Part shown: piece after piece, positions 52,827 to 64,000 of the stretch | Numbering within the stretch: position 1 is the stretch's first letter | Layout of the letters: every line of letters starts with the position of its first letter | Made by a program: the position numbers and the translations under genes | NCBI GenBank assembly: GCA_905250075.1 | Contig: CAJNOP010000027.1 | Span: forward strand, 434,001-498,000 | Length of the DNA stretch: 64,000 nucleotides | Source: Rotaria sp. Silwood1 | Lineage: Eukaryota > Rotifera > Eurotatoria > Philodinida > Philodinidae | Direction of reading: 5' to 3' | Notes under the pieces: generated by a model | Database searches by the model: none | What the model was told of the DNA's origin: nothing | The model's input: only the letters and a program-made list of their open reading frames with translations

Positions 52827-54159
52827 TCAGATGTACAAATAGATATATATATGTATTTTTTTTTGTTCATTCATCTCAAAATGATGTCAGATAGATTATT
52901 TTTGTTATGTTAAGAATATACACTTGTATGAAATATCTTTCAACTGAATGCAGATTTATTTTTTTTTCTTGTTCCTATGTGTGTTATATATATACCTGTG
53001 AATCGGATAGAAATACATTTCTTATCGTTAGATAAATAAATATATATTGAATTACTACACATGTATTCTGTTATTTTCATTATGATGATTGGTATCAAAA
53101 ACTAAAAGGGATGTCAGTTAATACATGAATAAAAACATCGTGATAGACGAAAAAAAAAATAAACAATTGATTTGAGTCTTACAGGAAGTGAATTTTGTCA
53201 ACAGTTCTCGAAATGGTATTGATTTATTCTTGAAAAACAAATTAAAGTTTTCACTGGTGACGAATCTAACAGTGAAGTCTGAAAACATCAATATATTAAT
53301 TAATCAAGACTTTTAAAATGGTGGTATCAAAAATCGATCTTCAACATTTAATTTTTAATATGTTTATTGGCTTCACTGCTAGGTAGATTATTGGTGAACT
53401 GTTTTCATCATTATAGCATCCCTAAAGATATGAACAATAATTAACGACTGTATCTCGACATTTGAGGGTTTAGATTACTTTCGACTAATATTCTTTGCAA
53501 AAAAAAGAAGTAAATCTTTGTGCAAACATAAAGATTTTAAGGATAACTACTCCTGATTGACATTGAAAAGTAAATAAATAAATAAATTGCCTAAATAAAG
53601 AAAAAATAATAATTAATCAAACAAAGCAATTGATAAAAAGTCTTCTTAGAGAATATTTGTCACTACAAAAAATTTCATCACAAAAGATTTGTCTATGCAT
53701 TGAAATGTTTGATTCATGTTCATTTTTTACTTTAAGAAACTGTCAAAATTGAAAAAAATGATATTTTCAAAATAAGTTCGAATTCTTTTTTTTTGTGAAT
53801 CTCTACCACTTTTGTCAATGGCTGTTCAAGAAACATATTTTTAATGAAATAACTATACTAACATTTCATGTTTGAGTCGCAAGAAAGATCTATTTCCTGA
53901 TCATATGTAATTATTTTTTTATTGCTTATTTTTTTGTGTTCATTTCCGTTAACAGCATTATTGCTTTGCTTAATACCTTTTGTAAAAGCATGACTTTTAA
54001 TTTATAGTTTTTTCTTGACCATTGTGGTCTATATAGAAATACCTAAGCGTAAAATAAGTAGAGTGACGGAATGACTTACCAAAATTTCAATATTTACAAA
54101 CATTCAAGTCAACATAAAAAATAGTTTCATTTTACAGTCTATTTTGCTGCCATATTTAA
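52827..54159. other. Intergenic DNA after MCM3
   Basis: AT-rich, no supported gene. Contains the MCM3 3'UTR and a loose inverted repeat (about 53262-53296 with 53367-53405: TTCACTGGTGACGAATCTAA against the complement of TTAGATTATTGGTGAAC-like sequence) that may be a degraded fold-back element. Confidence 0.4.
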
Positions 54160-54889
54160 CCCTTCTACGGTTGTTGTGGGTCCAACGAGACTCACAACAC
54201 TGTTTTTGTTTTTTTCTACTTAAAGATGTTTCATTTTCGGAAATATCTTTCCGCTAATCGTTAGTCTTCTAACGATGCACGAGTACCGTATTAAATTTCC
54301 AACAAAAGTCTTACAAGTAAAAAACTGAAATGTGGGTTCGCATGGATCTCCTAACACCTTTGATGTTATGCAGTTGTTTTTTTTATCCATATTACATCTG
54401 CCTCTATTGTCTCGAAAGTTAATTTACCTATAGCCCGTTACTCTAACACTGTCAGTAGTGAATCGTGTGTCTTTTTATCTTTGTCCGACGGATTTCGTAA
54501 TATTCTGGCTGAGATATTTCTGCCATCGACTTTGGTCATGATCACCACAATCATACTCAAGTTTATTCTGTTGAAAACAATTAGCGCCTGAAAACTTCAA
54601 AAGTTGTTGCAGCACAGAACTTTTAATATAAGTGGCTATATATACTTTTTAAAGCCGTAATTTTATCATAATCCCTCCTCAAAAGCTTTTTAAAAATGCG
54701 ATCATTTGCATACATCGCAATCATACTAACATATCCGCGCTTCGATAGAGACCCTGATATAGACTTTAGTTCATCATATCTGGTGCAAAATACATAAAAA
54801 ATCAAGTTCTTCTAATTCATTTACATGTGGATCCCACTGGGCCAACAAAAGACCGTTTTGTGTGATAAGATGAGAATACTGTCCGAGGG
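54160..54889. mobile_element. Non-autonomous piggyBac-like element
   Basis: A 730-bp segment flanked on both sides by TTAA (54156-54159 and 54890-54893), beginning CCCTTCTACGG and ending CCGAGGG; that is, CCC...GGG ends at duplicated TTAA as in piggyBac transposons. Subterminal blocks are also inverted (TTGTTGTGGGTCC on the left; GGGCCAACA on the right read as TGTTGGCCC), and GTGGGTCC/GTGGATCC-type motifs recur internally (near 54336), as in many piggyBac-derived miniatures. A 60-codon minus-strand frame at 54805-54623 is too short to be recognised as transposase. Confidence 0.75.
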
Positions 54890-57800
54890 TTAACAATGCT
54901 AGGGATTACAGAAGAGTAAAAAAAAATAATTTCGAATTATTACTTCCTTTTTTTGAGTTTTAGTTTGATGTCATTTAATAATAACACCAATTTTTAATAT
55001 GTGAGACATTCGATTGAACCACTTGTTTGAATAATATCATTGTAAAAGTAGTATAAGTTACATGTTAGCTTGTATAGTTCTGACGTGAGACTTGTTGCTA
55101 GTATTTCTGAGATAAAACTATATATCTACGAGTGAAATTTATTAAACAACTCCAAATTTTTAAATATCAAGATATTGGACACTTTCTAATTTTGGTCTGG
55201 AATAAATCATGTTTAAGGTTAGGTTCTTGTATGTAACCAATACGTTTTCATCGTTGTGTTGTGACTTCTTGTTATTAATGAACATAATTGTAATGCATCA
55301 TTTAACTCTTTTGATATTCTTTTTGTTTCGAACTCTTTAATCTTCTGCTCTATTAATGTGACTATGAGCTGATTAAGTAAAGTATTTCTTCTTTTTTAGT
55401 TTTATATTTCCAGTTCTTTATTAAATATCTCTTTCGCTGGATCAATATTCTTTTTTTACCTGTTGAAAAGAACTTTTTTTTCATAAAAATATACTAGTGA
55501 AGTAAGACGATTACATATTGATAGGAGTTTTATTTTAATACGACTTGAGTCGAAGCTAGAGGTATAAGCTGATCGGTTGAGTAATCACTGACGCTGCGGC
55601 ACACAACAGATATTAAGCTTTTAAAAATTTCCTATGTCTCAGAACAGTTTTCGAAGATATACAAATATCAAATAAACTCGTTTTAACTAGTATCCGACTC
55701 AGCGCACTTCTAAACAATTCAATTTCTTTTTCATTCTATTATGAGACAAACAAAAATTTCAAACAATAATAAAAGTCAAACTTAACCTTTGTTATAGTTC
55801 ATATCAAGGACGTTTTTTCTCAGGACATTTGAAGAACAGCAATGGTTTTGGTATAAAATGAATCATTTAATTTCCTTGTACATTTTAGATGAATTACTGA
55901 CATATTTGTTTTCTATGTAAGAATGAATCGACTTAATAGCAGAATATTCAAACAACAATGAACTTCGTGCAGTAAAATTATTGGAACTACTTTTAATGAA
56001 ACATCCGTATCATGATCATCTACTAAAAATACACATAAAATTTGGTTAAACGATAATAATGACTTAGTAGAAAACGAATTAAAAAAAATTCTGAATTCCG
56101 TCCTTATTTCATGAACAATATTTTGTTCATGCTATTTACTACTTACTCTTCCACTATGAATTTAGAACCAATGGAAGAAACAGGTATCAAATTGGCAGAT
56201 ATTGACAATGAGCCTAAATTTCGCTTTGAAAATATGATTATTTATTCCATTCCTATAATTATGAATGTGTTCACATTTGATTTTCTAAAACTGTAGATGT
56301 ATTCTTTTCGATACAAACATTTTTGAGGCAAATGAATGAAGCGAACGCTAATAGAATTCCTAACAAGACTAAAATTAGACTCAATACGTAATCTCATTTA
56401 TATATTATTTAATTTGATAAGTCTTCCTGTAAGTTATTTCAAATGAGCGTCATAAGTTTTACTGATTCAATCAGCGTTATTCACCAGCTCATGTACATAT
56501 AAACACAATCTATGTATTGCTCAGTAAAGTGTACACATATTTGAATGCGTAACGTTTTCGATGAAAGTCCATTTTGATAGTTCCTATTTCGATATCTTTT
56601 TTCTCTCAGATTGAATATCTATTTAAATTGCTATCAATATTTTAAATAAGAATAATTTTTTAAAAAGATATGCGAATAAAATAATAGAACTAAGAGAGAT
56701 AATAAATCCGATGAATTTCAATATTTCATAGATGTCAGCGTAGATAAGAGCAAAATACACGAATGTAGCGTACTTGATTGGTACTTCGAAACACTCACAT
56801 TAGATTTTTTTTACCTTGGAGTGTTCATACACAAGTATTGATGAGGTGACAATCTTTTCTTCATTCATACCCTCATTGTAGGGATTCTCTAAGACCTGAT
56901 CAGAGAAAGTCAACTAAGTTACTTGCTAGTGTCATCGATTTAGAAATAGTTTTCTTTTCTGTATAATATTAACTGCACTATGATGTAGTAAAAGTGAATG
57001 ACCTACTACATGTGACATGAATTGAAACTTAATAAAACAATTCAAATTAGTGTTTCCAGGTAGTAATATCAATGAAATGATTTCCTTCAGTTTGAATTCA
57101 TGTGATGTCTTTGGTTTTCTTCTTTATAAACGAAGAAGTATAAGAGCAGTTAGCAGAACGTATGCCATAGAAGTTTTCTGGTGAATTGTCTGCTCATGAA
57201 GTATTTTTTTTTGCTTTATTGCAGATTTATGGTAGAGCGTTTTCCCTTCATTCTCATAAGGAATAAATTTTTTACTGTACTTAGGTATATGAGTTTCTAA
57301 CAAACAGAACTGACTTATAATATGTGAAAACTGTTCATTTATCATTTTTCTTCCGAATATCGTACCATGAGTCATCCACAAAAAATGAACTACGCTGCTT
57401 CTGCTAGTCAAAACCTGATAAGATTTCAATGCATTAACACCTGAAATGTGAGCTATAAGAAAAGTATTTTTGCGAAGAGGGTAATCTTTTTGAATTATTC
57501 AAACAGCAGTTGTATTTATAGAATAAATTGTTACTCAAAACACAAACAGTATCCAGAGAGCATAGAAATTGAAAAAAATCATCGATATAGTAATTTTTTA
57601 AATTGTTATACAAAAATTTTCATGCTTTTCGTTACTTCAGAAACATTAAAGTCAATACACATTATTTCAACACACTTTTCATGGCATTATTCTCATGATT
57701 TCGAAAAAGTTAGAAGCATCATACTGCTGCGATTACTTTCACATTACTTTCATTTCATCATTTTAATTACTTCGCAAAACGAAAATCATTATGTTGATTT

Positions 57801-59241
57801 CATTATTTCGCATGAAGTAGAATCATCGCATTGCTTCGATTATTTTCACATCATTTTCATTATATGATTTTGATTGTTTTGAAAAACGAAAATCCATGCA
57901 TTACTTTTGTATCATTTTCGTTCTGTGGTTTCGATTATTTCGCAAACGATGAATCATCAATAGATGAATTCCATTACCTTTACATTTAAAACACTCAACA
58001 TCAATTGACTATTAGTGATTAATTCAAGTCTTATCTACAAATTTGTCCTGTCACATACCACTTTATGTAAAAACTAGAGTGAAATGAACTTTTGAAAGTA
58101 TCACCACATAGCTCTTTTAAGAGCAGCCAGCCCAGACTTGTATAAAAGTTTGAGTACAACTAGCCTCTCGGTGGAATAGTTAAGTTCAGTGCAATAAAAA
58201 TTATTTCTATTTTTCATCACTAGATTTTTGTGCATTTTTACTGATTTTCATCCATGAATTAAAAAAACATAGCAAAATAATGTCCGTTTCATGATCGAAA
58301 GATGTTTTTTTTTCGTTTAACATCATCGTTTACCATTTTTTTATTCATTGGGTACAGTATGATTTATTTTATATTTAACAACTTGCAATACCAATAAACT
58401 GTAAGTAAGCAAGTTTATAACAATGTCGAACATAGACATGAAAATAAAAATGAAGCTTTTACAGAAACTAAATTCTTTAAAAAAAAAGTAATATTAATGC
58501 TTCTTTACTAATTATCGAGAAAAATTAAGAAATACTTTCATTTGTTACATCTGATAATAAACAACGAGCAACGCTATTGGAAAAAAAGAAACTCTTCTAG
58601 TATTTTTTTCGAAACCAGCGTTTATAAAAGTAACAGATCTTACAAACGACACATACATCAATCGTAATAGCATTTAATGACCGTCATTGTCTGTTTTTCT
58701 TTATTAAAATACTTTACAAAAGACAGAGAACAGATATCTGCTACATAAAGCTTTTCATCAACATAGGAAAAAGAAACATTATCAATCGTAATACATTTAA
58801 GACAGTTTAAACATTATATGATGAGATATTAGATTTTATGACACTGAAAAAAGTTATTTGATAAAATTAATATCAATAGGTGTTGCACGTGTTCCTACCA
58901 ACACTTTACCTCTGCTATCATCGTTCATTTTCTGGAAAAACGTGTTTTCTTTTCTATTTTATCGGAGGATTAAAGTTTACATATTCTCCGAAACATATAT
59001 GAAAAGGAATATTAAACAGAAATAGCGGAGTTTTTCGTCTAAAAATAATATTTACAATAAACCTGTGTTAGTCACGTGATTTCAGTTTTGTTTTCTACAT
59101 GTAGTTTATTATACGCATGAATTATTATATATACATTTTCAGATAGTAAATATAATCATTTCAAACAATATAAGAGTCAATAAAAATCTAGAAAATAAAC
59201 CTATTGTTAATCTTATTTACAATTATACAAATTTTCATCAA
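54890..59241. other. 4.3-kb gene-poor interval
   Basis: No gene was supported on either strand. Apart from a degenerate tandem repeat (57660-57960) the sequence is AT-rich and unremarkable, with short frames lacking motifs (for example 56111-56296 and 57429-57124). It may hold the decayed remains of elements that cannot be recognised by eye. Confidence 0.45.
57660..57960. repeat. Degenerate tandem repeat, unit about 80-100 bp
   Basis: Two full units and a partial third share the order TGC-TCGATTA-TTTCACAT-ATTTTCAT then TTTCGCAAAACGAAAATCAT: blocks at 57727-57790, 57831-57895 and 57919-57960. A 139-codon open frame (57448-57867) runs through it and is explained by the repeat rather than by selection. 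Confidence 0.55.
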
Positions 59242-60141
59242 ATGAATATTATCTCATGTTGGAAAAATCCCTTTTTATTTGTAATGATCTCATTTAAGAA
59301 ATTCATGTTTTTTGTATCAAGTGGAATGATATTTCTTCTAATATTATTATTTCTAAACTCAGATAACGACCTTAGATTATTTTTCAATCAATTTTTGTTA
59401 ACATCGACTATTATTTACGAAAATTTTACTTGTCAAACATGGCAAAATTTATCATATATAAATGTTTCAAAATATCAAGAATGTCTGTTATGGGTTCCAA
59501 ACGGACGTTTTTGGGCTGTCGAAGGAGTACGTCATACAGCGCATAAAAATCTATTGAATTCTACTTCACTTATCATTGAAGTTGGTGGAAATCGTGGACA
59601 TGATACAATTAAATTTATTGAATTATATAATGCATCAATAATTAGTTATGAACCGCTGTTATCAATGTGGGAAGATCTTACGAAACAATTTAAATCAAAT
59701 CCAAAAATAGAAATTCATCCATATGGACTTGGTAGTCGTGCAAAAAGTTTATTGATTGAACCATACGATGTTGGTAATGCTGGTACAAGTATTTTTCGAA
59801 CACTTTCCGCAACAAATTCATCAAATATTCAAAAGATTCGACTTCTCGATATTGTTGAAGTTATAAGACATATAAGAGAAACTAGAACGAAAAATGGAAT
59901 AATCGATATGATTAGTATAAACTGTGAAGGATGTGAATTTGAAATATTACCTGCTCTTATACTGAATCGTATGATACAATATTTTCGAATCATTCAATTT
60001 GCTACACACACTGGTCTTTTAACAGAATCATCGTGTATTTATTGTCAGATAGAACAAGCATTGGAAAGAACACATAAAATTTTATTTCACTATAGTAAAT
60101 TATGGGAAGGATGGGTACTCAAAAGTACAACAATAAACTAA
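59242..60141 (+). CDS. Membrane-anchored FkbM-family methyltransferase
   Basis: Intronless, 299 aa. Residues 18-41 (FKKFMFFVSSGMIFLLILLFL) form one transmembrane anchor, so the enzyme is probably a type II protein of the secretory pathway; sequons NFT, NLS and NVS follow. The catalytic part starts at about residue 90: LIIEVGGNRGHDTIKF is SAM-binding motif I, IISYEPLLSMWEDL carries the acidic residue after strand 2, and IIDMISINCEGCEFEILPAL is the diagnostic FkbM block ('iDxIKiDvEGaExxxL'). The block has Asn where many members have Asp (INCEG rather than IDVEG). FkbM enzymes O-methylate sugars or small molecules; the substrate here is unknown. No neighbouring pathway genes. The family is common in bacteria and in some animals, so transfer is possible but not shown. 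Confidence 0.82.
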   Translation: MNIISCWKNPFLFVMISFKKFMFFVSSGMIFLLILLFLNSDNDLRLFFNQFLLTSTIIYENFTCQTWQNLSYINVSKYQECLLWVPNGRFWAVEGVRHTAHKNLLNSTSLIIEVGGNRGHDTIKFIELYNASIISYEPLLSMWEDLTKQFKSNPKIEIHPYGLGSRAKSLLIEPYDVGNAGTSIFRTLSATNSSNIQKIRLLDIVEVIRHIRETRTKNGIIDMISINCEGCEFEILPALILNRMIQYFRIIQFATHTGLLTESSCIYCQIEQALERTHKILFHYSKLWEGWVLKSTTIN

Positions 60142-60754
60142 ATGGTTTCATACATCCTATAGACGATATGCAATAGGAATTAACATACTTATCGGAATGA
60201 TGATCAAAATAGACAGATTTATATAGTCAAAATTGTTGTAGAAAAATAAAATAAAAAAAACAACAGAAAGAAAACGACGAAGAAAAATATTTTAATAAAA
60301 CTTAGAGTTATAATTTCAGTATTTTGTTAATCAATGAAATCTTTTTAGAAAAATTGCTACTTCATTTTATATTGATATTGCAAGAATATCTAATATAGTC
60401 TCAACTTTAAGATTTATTACAAATCAGTATTTCAGCATTTACTTTATTATATTTAACTCAAATGATTACTAAATTGATTTTTTTTTTCTTAAAATCACAT
60501 TATTACAATGATATAAGATCGAAATCATCTAAAAAGTACCAAGGTAATCTTTTTTAAAAGTTCTTTTCCTCTTATGTTTTCTTGATTCCATAAGATAAGG
60601 TTCGAACGGTTTTTATTGACGTCTATATACTCATTTGAAATAAATATAAAAATAAATCAATTTCAATAGTCAAAAAAAAAATTCAGTTTGAGTTTTCATG
60701 GTTCTGAAATCATTGATCAAACTTCATTCCAATTTAATTGCAATGAATGGAAAC
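60142..60754. other. Convergent spacer between the FkbM and RNase III genes
   Basis: About 610 bp of AT-rich DNA with AATAAA-like signals after each stop. No frame or dsRNA-binding domain exon was found downstream of the RNase III stop. Confidence 0.4.
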
Positions 60755-61237
60755 CTATGATATTACACAGCCATTGCGATTATCAGCTACGTTGGTATTG
60801 CCACTCAATTCCCAAAGTCGATGAATAAGCCGACGTGTTTCTTCTAAGCCACCATCAATATAAACAGCACCAATTAACGATTCCACAAAACTGTGATACT
60901 TAGAAAATTGTTCCCTTCGAACACTCTGTCCGAATGTGATATAGTCCTTGATATTGAGTTTTTCGGCGATTTGTATTTGTTTCACAGCTTCAGTGAGCTC
61001 TTTTCGTTTATTTGTCAATTGACCTTCATTGAAATCTTGATTAGTACGATATATATATTCACTGACCACTAAACTTAACACACTATCACCGAGAAATTCA
61101 AGTCTTTGATATGTAGGTACACTACGATCATTTACTCGATTACTGTCGTGTGTTAAAGCTTCTTCCAGAAGTTTAATGTTTTTGAAAGAATAACCACAAG
61201 CAGTTTGAATTTTCTTGAGTGCTTCTGTTCGATTCAT
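60755..61237 (-). CDS. Stand-alone RNase III-domain protein, probably catalytically altered, with C-terminal CaaX-like motif
   Basis: 160 aa in one coding exon; a 5'UTR acceptor (TTTTAG) lies near 61271. The single RNase III domain spans about residues 8-140: SFKNIKLLEEALTHDS, the signature YQRLEFLGDSVLSLVVSEYI, GQLTNKRKELTEAV, and HSFVESLIGAVYIDGG. There is no dsRNA-binding domain, helicase or PAZ domain. Compared with bacterial RNase III (E38, E41, D45, D114, E117 in E. coli) the protein keeps Glu and Asp in LEFLGD and the Glu of FVESL, but has Gln for E38 and Ser (codon AGT) at the D114 position. It ends NRNGCVIS-stop, fitting a CaaX farnesylation signal. If TGT/GTAATA were a splice donor the end would differ, but no further exon is visible. 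Confidence 0.8.
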   Translation of the reverse strand: MNRTEALKKIQTACGYSFKNIKLLEEALTHDSNRVNDRSVPTYQRLEFLGDSVLSLVVSEYIYRTNQDFNEGQLTNKRKELTEAVKQIQIAEKLNIKDYITFGQSVRREQFSKYHSFVESLIGAVYIDGGLEETRRLIHRLWELSGNTNVADNRNGCVIS

Positions 61238-64000
61238 TATTGTTGTGGATCTCGATATTTTAAGAGAATCTAAAAGGAAAACAACAAACTTTTAATAAAC
61301 CTCAAATCGATCATTCGAAGTTCGTCAATAGGACTTTCTACAATACGTTCCATGCACTTTAGTCGATGGATGAAAATCCACCGAATTCAGTAATAGAAGT
61401 GTCTCTTTGATATTGATTATAAAGATTTGTATTAATTACATTCATGAGTGTTAGAAGCAAGTTACATTTCAATAGTATTGGACATGCTTCTTACAGTGTG
61501 CTATATTCATGCTGCTCTACAACATTTTATGAAGAGTAAGAATTCTCGTTAAAAGGATAGTAAAACAAAGTTAAATAATCTAGTCTAAAATTCATGTCAT
61601 TTATAAAACCTATCGATAATACTCTTACTGCTTAACTATTTCAACATTGATTCATAGGTATAATATAACTGTCTCAATGATTTATATTCTTCGAAAACTT
61701 TTGACATTAAGTCCATGAAATAATTCTTAATTCAGAGCATACTCTATATTATGTATTCTTCATATAGATAAGCATTGAAGTGATAAAGAAAAAAAAAGGA
61801 TGAAAACATAACATGAATTGTGGATCATAGATTGAGTGTTGCTGTGAGAATTTCAATAATAATCTTTTCTGCATTGAAGAATTTTGTAAGATATTATTCA
61901 AAAAATGATATCTTGTTCGTGGAACAAGTTCTTTCTAGAGGTTTTGTAGTTCGCCCGTACCTACCAGTATATATGAAAAATATCTCATAGACATGCTTAA
62001 CTCAATTGGTTTTATATTCTATCAACCAATCAAGCAACACATTTTCGATGAAAATTTCTATAATAGAAGCTATTTTCCTCTAAGATACAACTTTTAGAAA
62101 ACTGTAATAGGACAGAATTCGAATTCACTCGAATTCCACGAATTGGCAATTCATATCTTATTATTCACTCATACAAAAATGTTTCATGTTAACATCATTT
62201 ATAAAATTACATTTGTATGTTATCGATATCTATTATAGCATTCTAAAACTACTATTTTTACTATTACCTAATTAATCGTGCATAAAACACTTTCATAATG
62301 AAAATTACCTGTGAAGAAATAACATGATGAATACAATTACATGTGGCAGAACTGGATATATATAGATTCATTCCACTGGGAAAAAACCCAGTAAAATTTT
62401 ATTTGCTTTTGATTCGTTGATAAATAGTGCTATGTCAAGTTTTTATGGTAAGCAGCGGTTAACAAGATAAATTTAGTAGCAAAGAGATAAAACTTTTTTT
62501 CATGTCTTCGATATCTAAACCGTAGTGACGTTTTATTTATTTCCTTTGGTCCAGAAAAAAGTGATTTATTCATACCTATTTGTCTCTTCGACCATATATA
62601 TTGTATGATTGCTCGCATATTCAATAAACCAATTGGAGTTAGTTTTATTGAGCAGCATAAAGTAAATGTGACTGGAGAACTTACCATTCGATTTGTATTA
62701 AAGCAAGAATACGGAAGTTTTTAGTAGATGCCGTTAGTTGCCACTAAAAGATTCATAGTTTGTTTGAATTTTTAGCTTTTTTTTTGTAAAAGTAGTTATT
62801 CTTCCAGGTCCGAAGAAGTCTGATGTCTTAAAATCATGTATTCCAGATTACTGCTCTATTATGTTTATTCGTTTATTGGCATAACGCATTCGCATCGCAT
62901 AGATTGAGTGCTTGGGCAGAGTGTCCTTTTCATTGACGTATACCTTCAACCTAATTCATTTGGTCGTCCAATCTTTAATATACAATGTGTGGAATCAAAA
63001 ATCATGAATTGCTCTACCGAAATTGTTTACCAATTCATGTTATGACTGTTAAAGGATCTTTTGTTCCTTGAACCCATGTCTGATTAAACAGTTATCATTA
63101 ATTGATATTATTTTATATATGAACAACTCAATGATAGTATCGATATTTTGAAAAACTTAAAAATCAAAACGAACAGAAAAAAAAAGATTGCTTTTATAAA
63201 TTAAGAGGTGAGGTATCAATGCAAATCATTATCAATCATGATGACAAAATATCATGGCAATTTTTTGTGCATTAGACGTATTGAACAACTCATTGCAAAG
63301 AGCCTAATTAGGAGATATCGAAAATTTTCTATCATTCATATAATCATCATCTTGTACTTTTGTTTGTCAATTTATATTCTTACTTTAGTTTGAGCAAATG
63401 AGGACTGAGAAAAATGTCAATCAGTCAGTTTTCTGGGTATTGACTATTGCATTCACTAAATATCACATAGTTTATGTGTATATGCTATGAATATTGATAA
63501 ACGCTTAGCCAAATGTATTGAAAAATATTAACATAACAAAGTTTTCTCGCTATTTGCAATCTTCTATATTATGTTTTCTCCCCTTGATCATTGAACTAAG
63601 TAATTTTGTTTCTGTTATCTTTTGCTCAACGTGAATGTTTCATGTAAATTACTGTGAAGTGTCTTTGCTGCTGAAATATGAAAAATTATTTTTTGAAAAT
63701 TATTTTCTCTGCACAAAATCATGAATAATAATGGATTTGGACTATTTGACCTATTGTCTATTTATTTATTTAAATAATTAACGAATTGCTGAAAAAAATA
63801 ACTGATAAATAAATACGCCATCTGCCGTTGAAAACAACATCTGTATGTTGCTAAGCAAGGACCTCTATAAAAAAAAGTTGATTTTACAAACATTGAACTT
63901 ACTTTTCAAATCGATTATAATCAAGAAACATTTATATATTCATCTTTGAACAAAATAAATATATATATTAAACATTTTAAAATTAACAATCAATCGATTC
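61238..64000. other. Gene-poor AT-rich DNA to the window end
   Basis: About 2.8 kb with no supported gene. It includes the presumed promoter of the RNase III-like gene at its left end, a cluster of three GAATTC sites at 62115-62136, and a perfect small hairpin ACTGGG-AAAAAA-CCCAGT at 62375-62392. A minus-strand frame at 62687-62430 (85 codons) has no recognisable motif. Confidence 0.45.

Noticed and set aside
57448..57867. 139-codon plus-strand frame
   Set aside because: Much of it runs through a degenerate tandem repeat, which explains both the open frame and the His/Ile/Phe bias.
58100..58200. tRNA/SINE-like stretch (GCCTCTCGGTGGAATAGTTA)
   Set aside because: No complete cloverleaf or matching B box could be drawn; the nearby AGCTCTTTTAAGAGC is only a small hairpin.
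62375..62392. Bacterial-type terminator hairpin ACTGGG-A6-CCCAGT
   Set aside because: The genome is eukaryotic and no gene ends here; likely a chance inverted repeat.
62430..62687. 85-codon minus-strand frame near the window end
   Set aside because: No recognisable motif, no supporting splice structure; length is compatible with chance.

Overview
The window is nuclear DNA of an animal. It is strongly AT-rich, and most genes are split by introns of about 50-75 nt with GT-AG ends. The conserved genes are metazoan, and two of them (a TTLL6/13-type tubulin glutamylase and ARMC3) usually go with motile cilia. A few genes look like lineages often reported as horizontally shared (DUF2177, FkbM methyltransferase, a lone RNase III domain). 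Together this fits a rotifer, possibly a bdelloid. That assignment is inference from gene style and was not tested by any search.

Layout. 49-5437 (-): NAP1-type histone chaperone, 3' end outside the window. 5979-7036 (+): HAPSTR1/C16orf72 homologue, divergent from NAP1. 9576-16714 (-): TTLL6/TTLL13-like tubulin polyglutamylase with a long tail. 19395-20005 (+): small His/Arg/Ser-rich coiled-coil protein, not recognised. 20899-22205 (-): 5'-truncated non-LTR retroelement with target-site duplications. 22662-23576 (-): orphan secreted or single-anchor protein. 24532-30909 (-): ARMC3. 31438-31863 (-): KCTD-like BTB protein. 34106-35933 (-): class A peptide-type GPCR. 40496-43668 (-): SPAK/OSR1-type kinase. 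43922-44612 (+): DUF2177 membrane protein, divergent from the kinase. 44817-48520 (+): double-MATH BTB (SPOP-like) protein. 48894-52826 (+): MCM3. 59242-60141 (+): membrane-anchored FkbM-type methyltransferase. 60755-61237 (-): lone RNase III domain ending in a CaaX-like motif. The rest is gene-poor AT-rich DNA, mainly 7.0-9.6, 16.7-19.4, 31.9-34.1, 35.9-40.5, 52.8-59.2 and 61.2-64 kb.

How the parts relate. No operon-like or system-like cluster is evident; the genes are ordinary single loci. Two head-to-head pairs (NAP1/HAPSTR1 and OSR1/DUF2177) share short intergenic spaces. The most notable structure lies between and inside genes. Several introns are far longer than the usual 50-75 nt, and many of those contain small non-autonomous elements: a 0.9-kb element with ~40-bp inverted ends, fold-back elements, and hAT-like miniatures. 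Intergenic DNA carries a 43-bp hAT-like element with a perfect 8-bp duplication, a 730-bp piggyBac-like element at TTAA, and the truncated LINE. The strongest protein-level oddity is the RNase III-like protein: it appears to have lost one catalytic aspartate and ends in Cys-Val-Ile-Ser.
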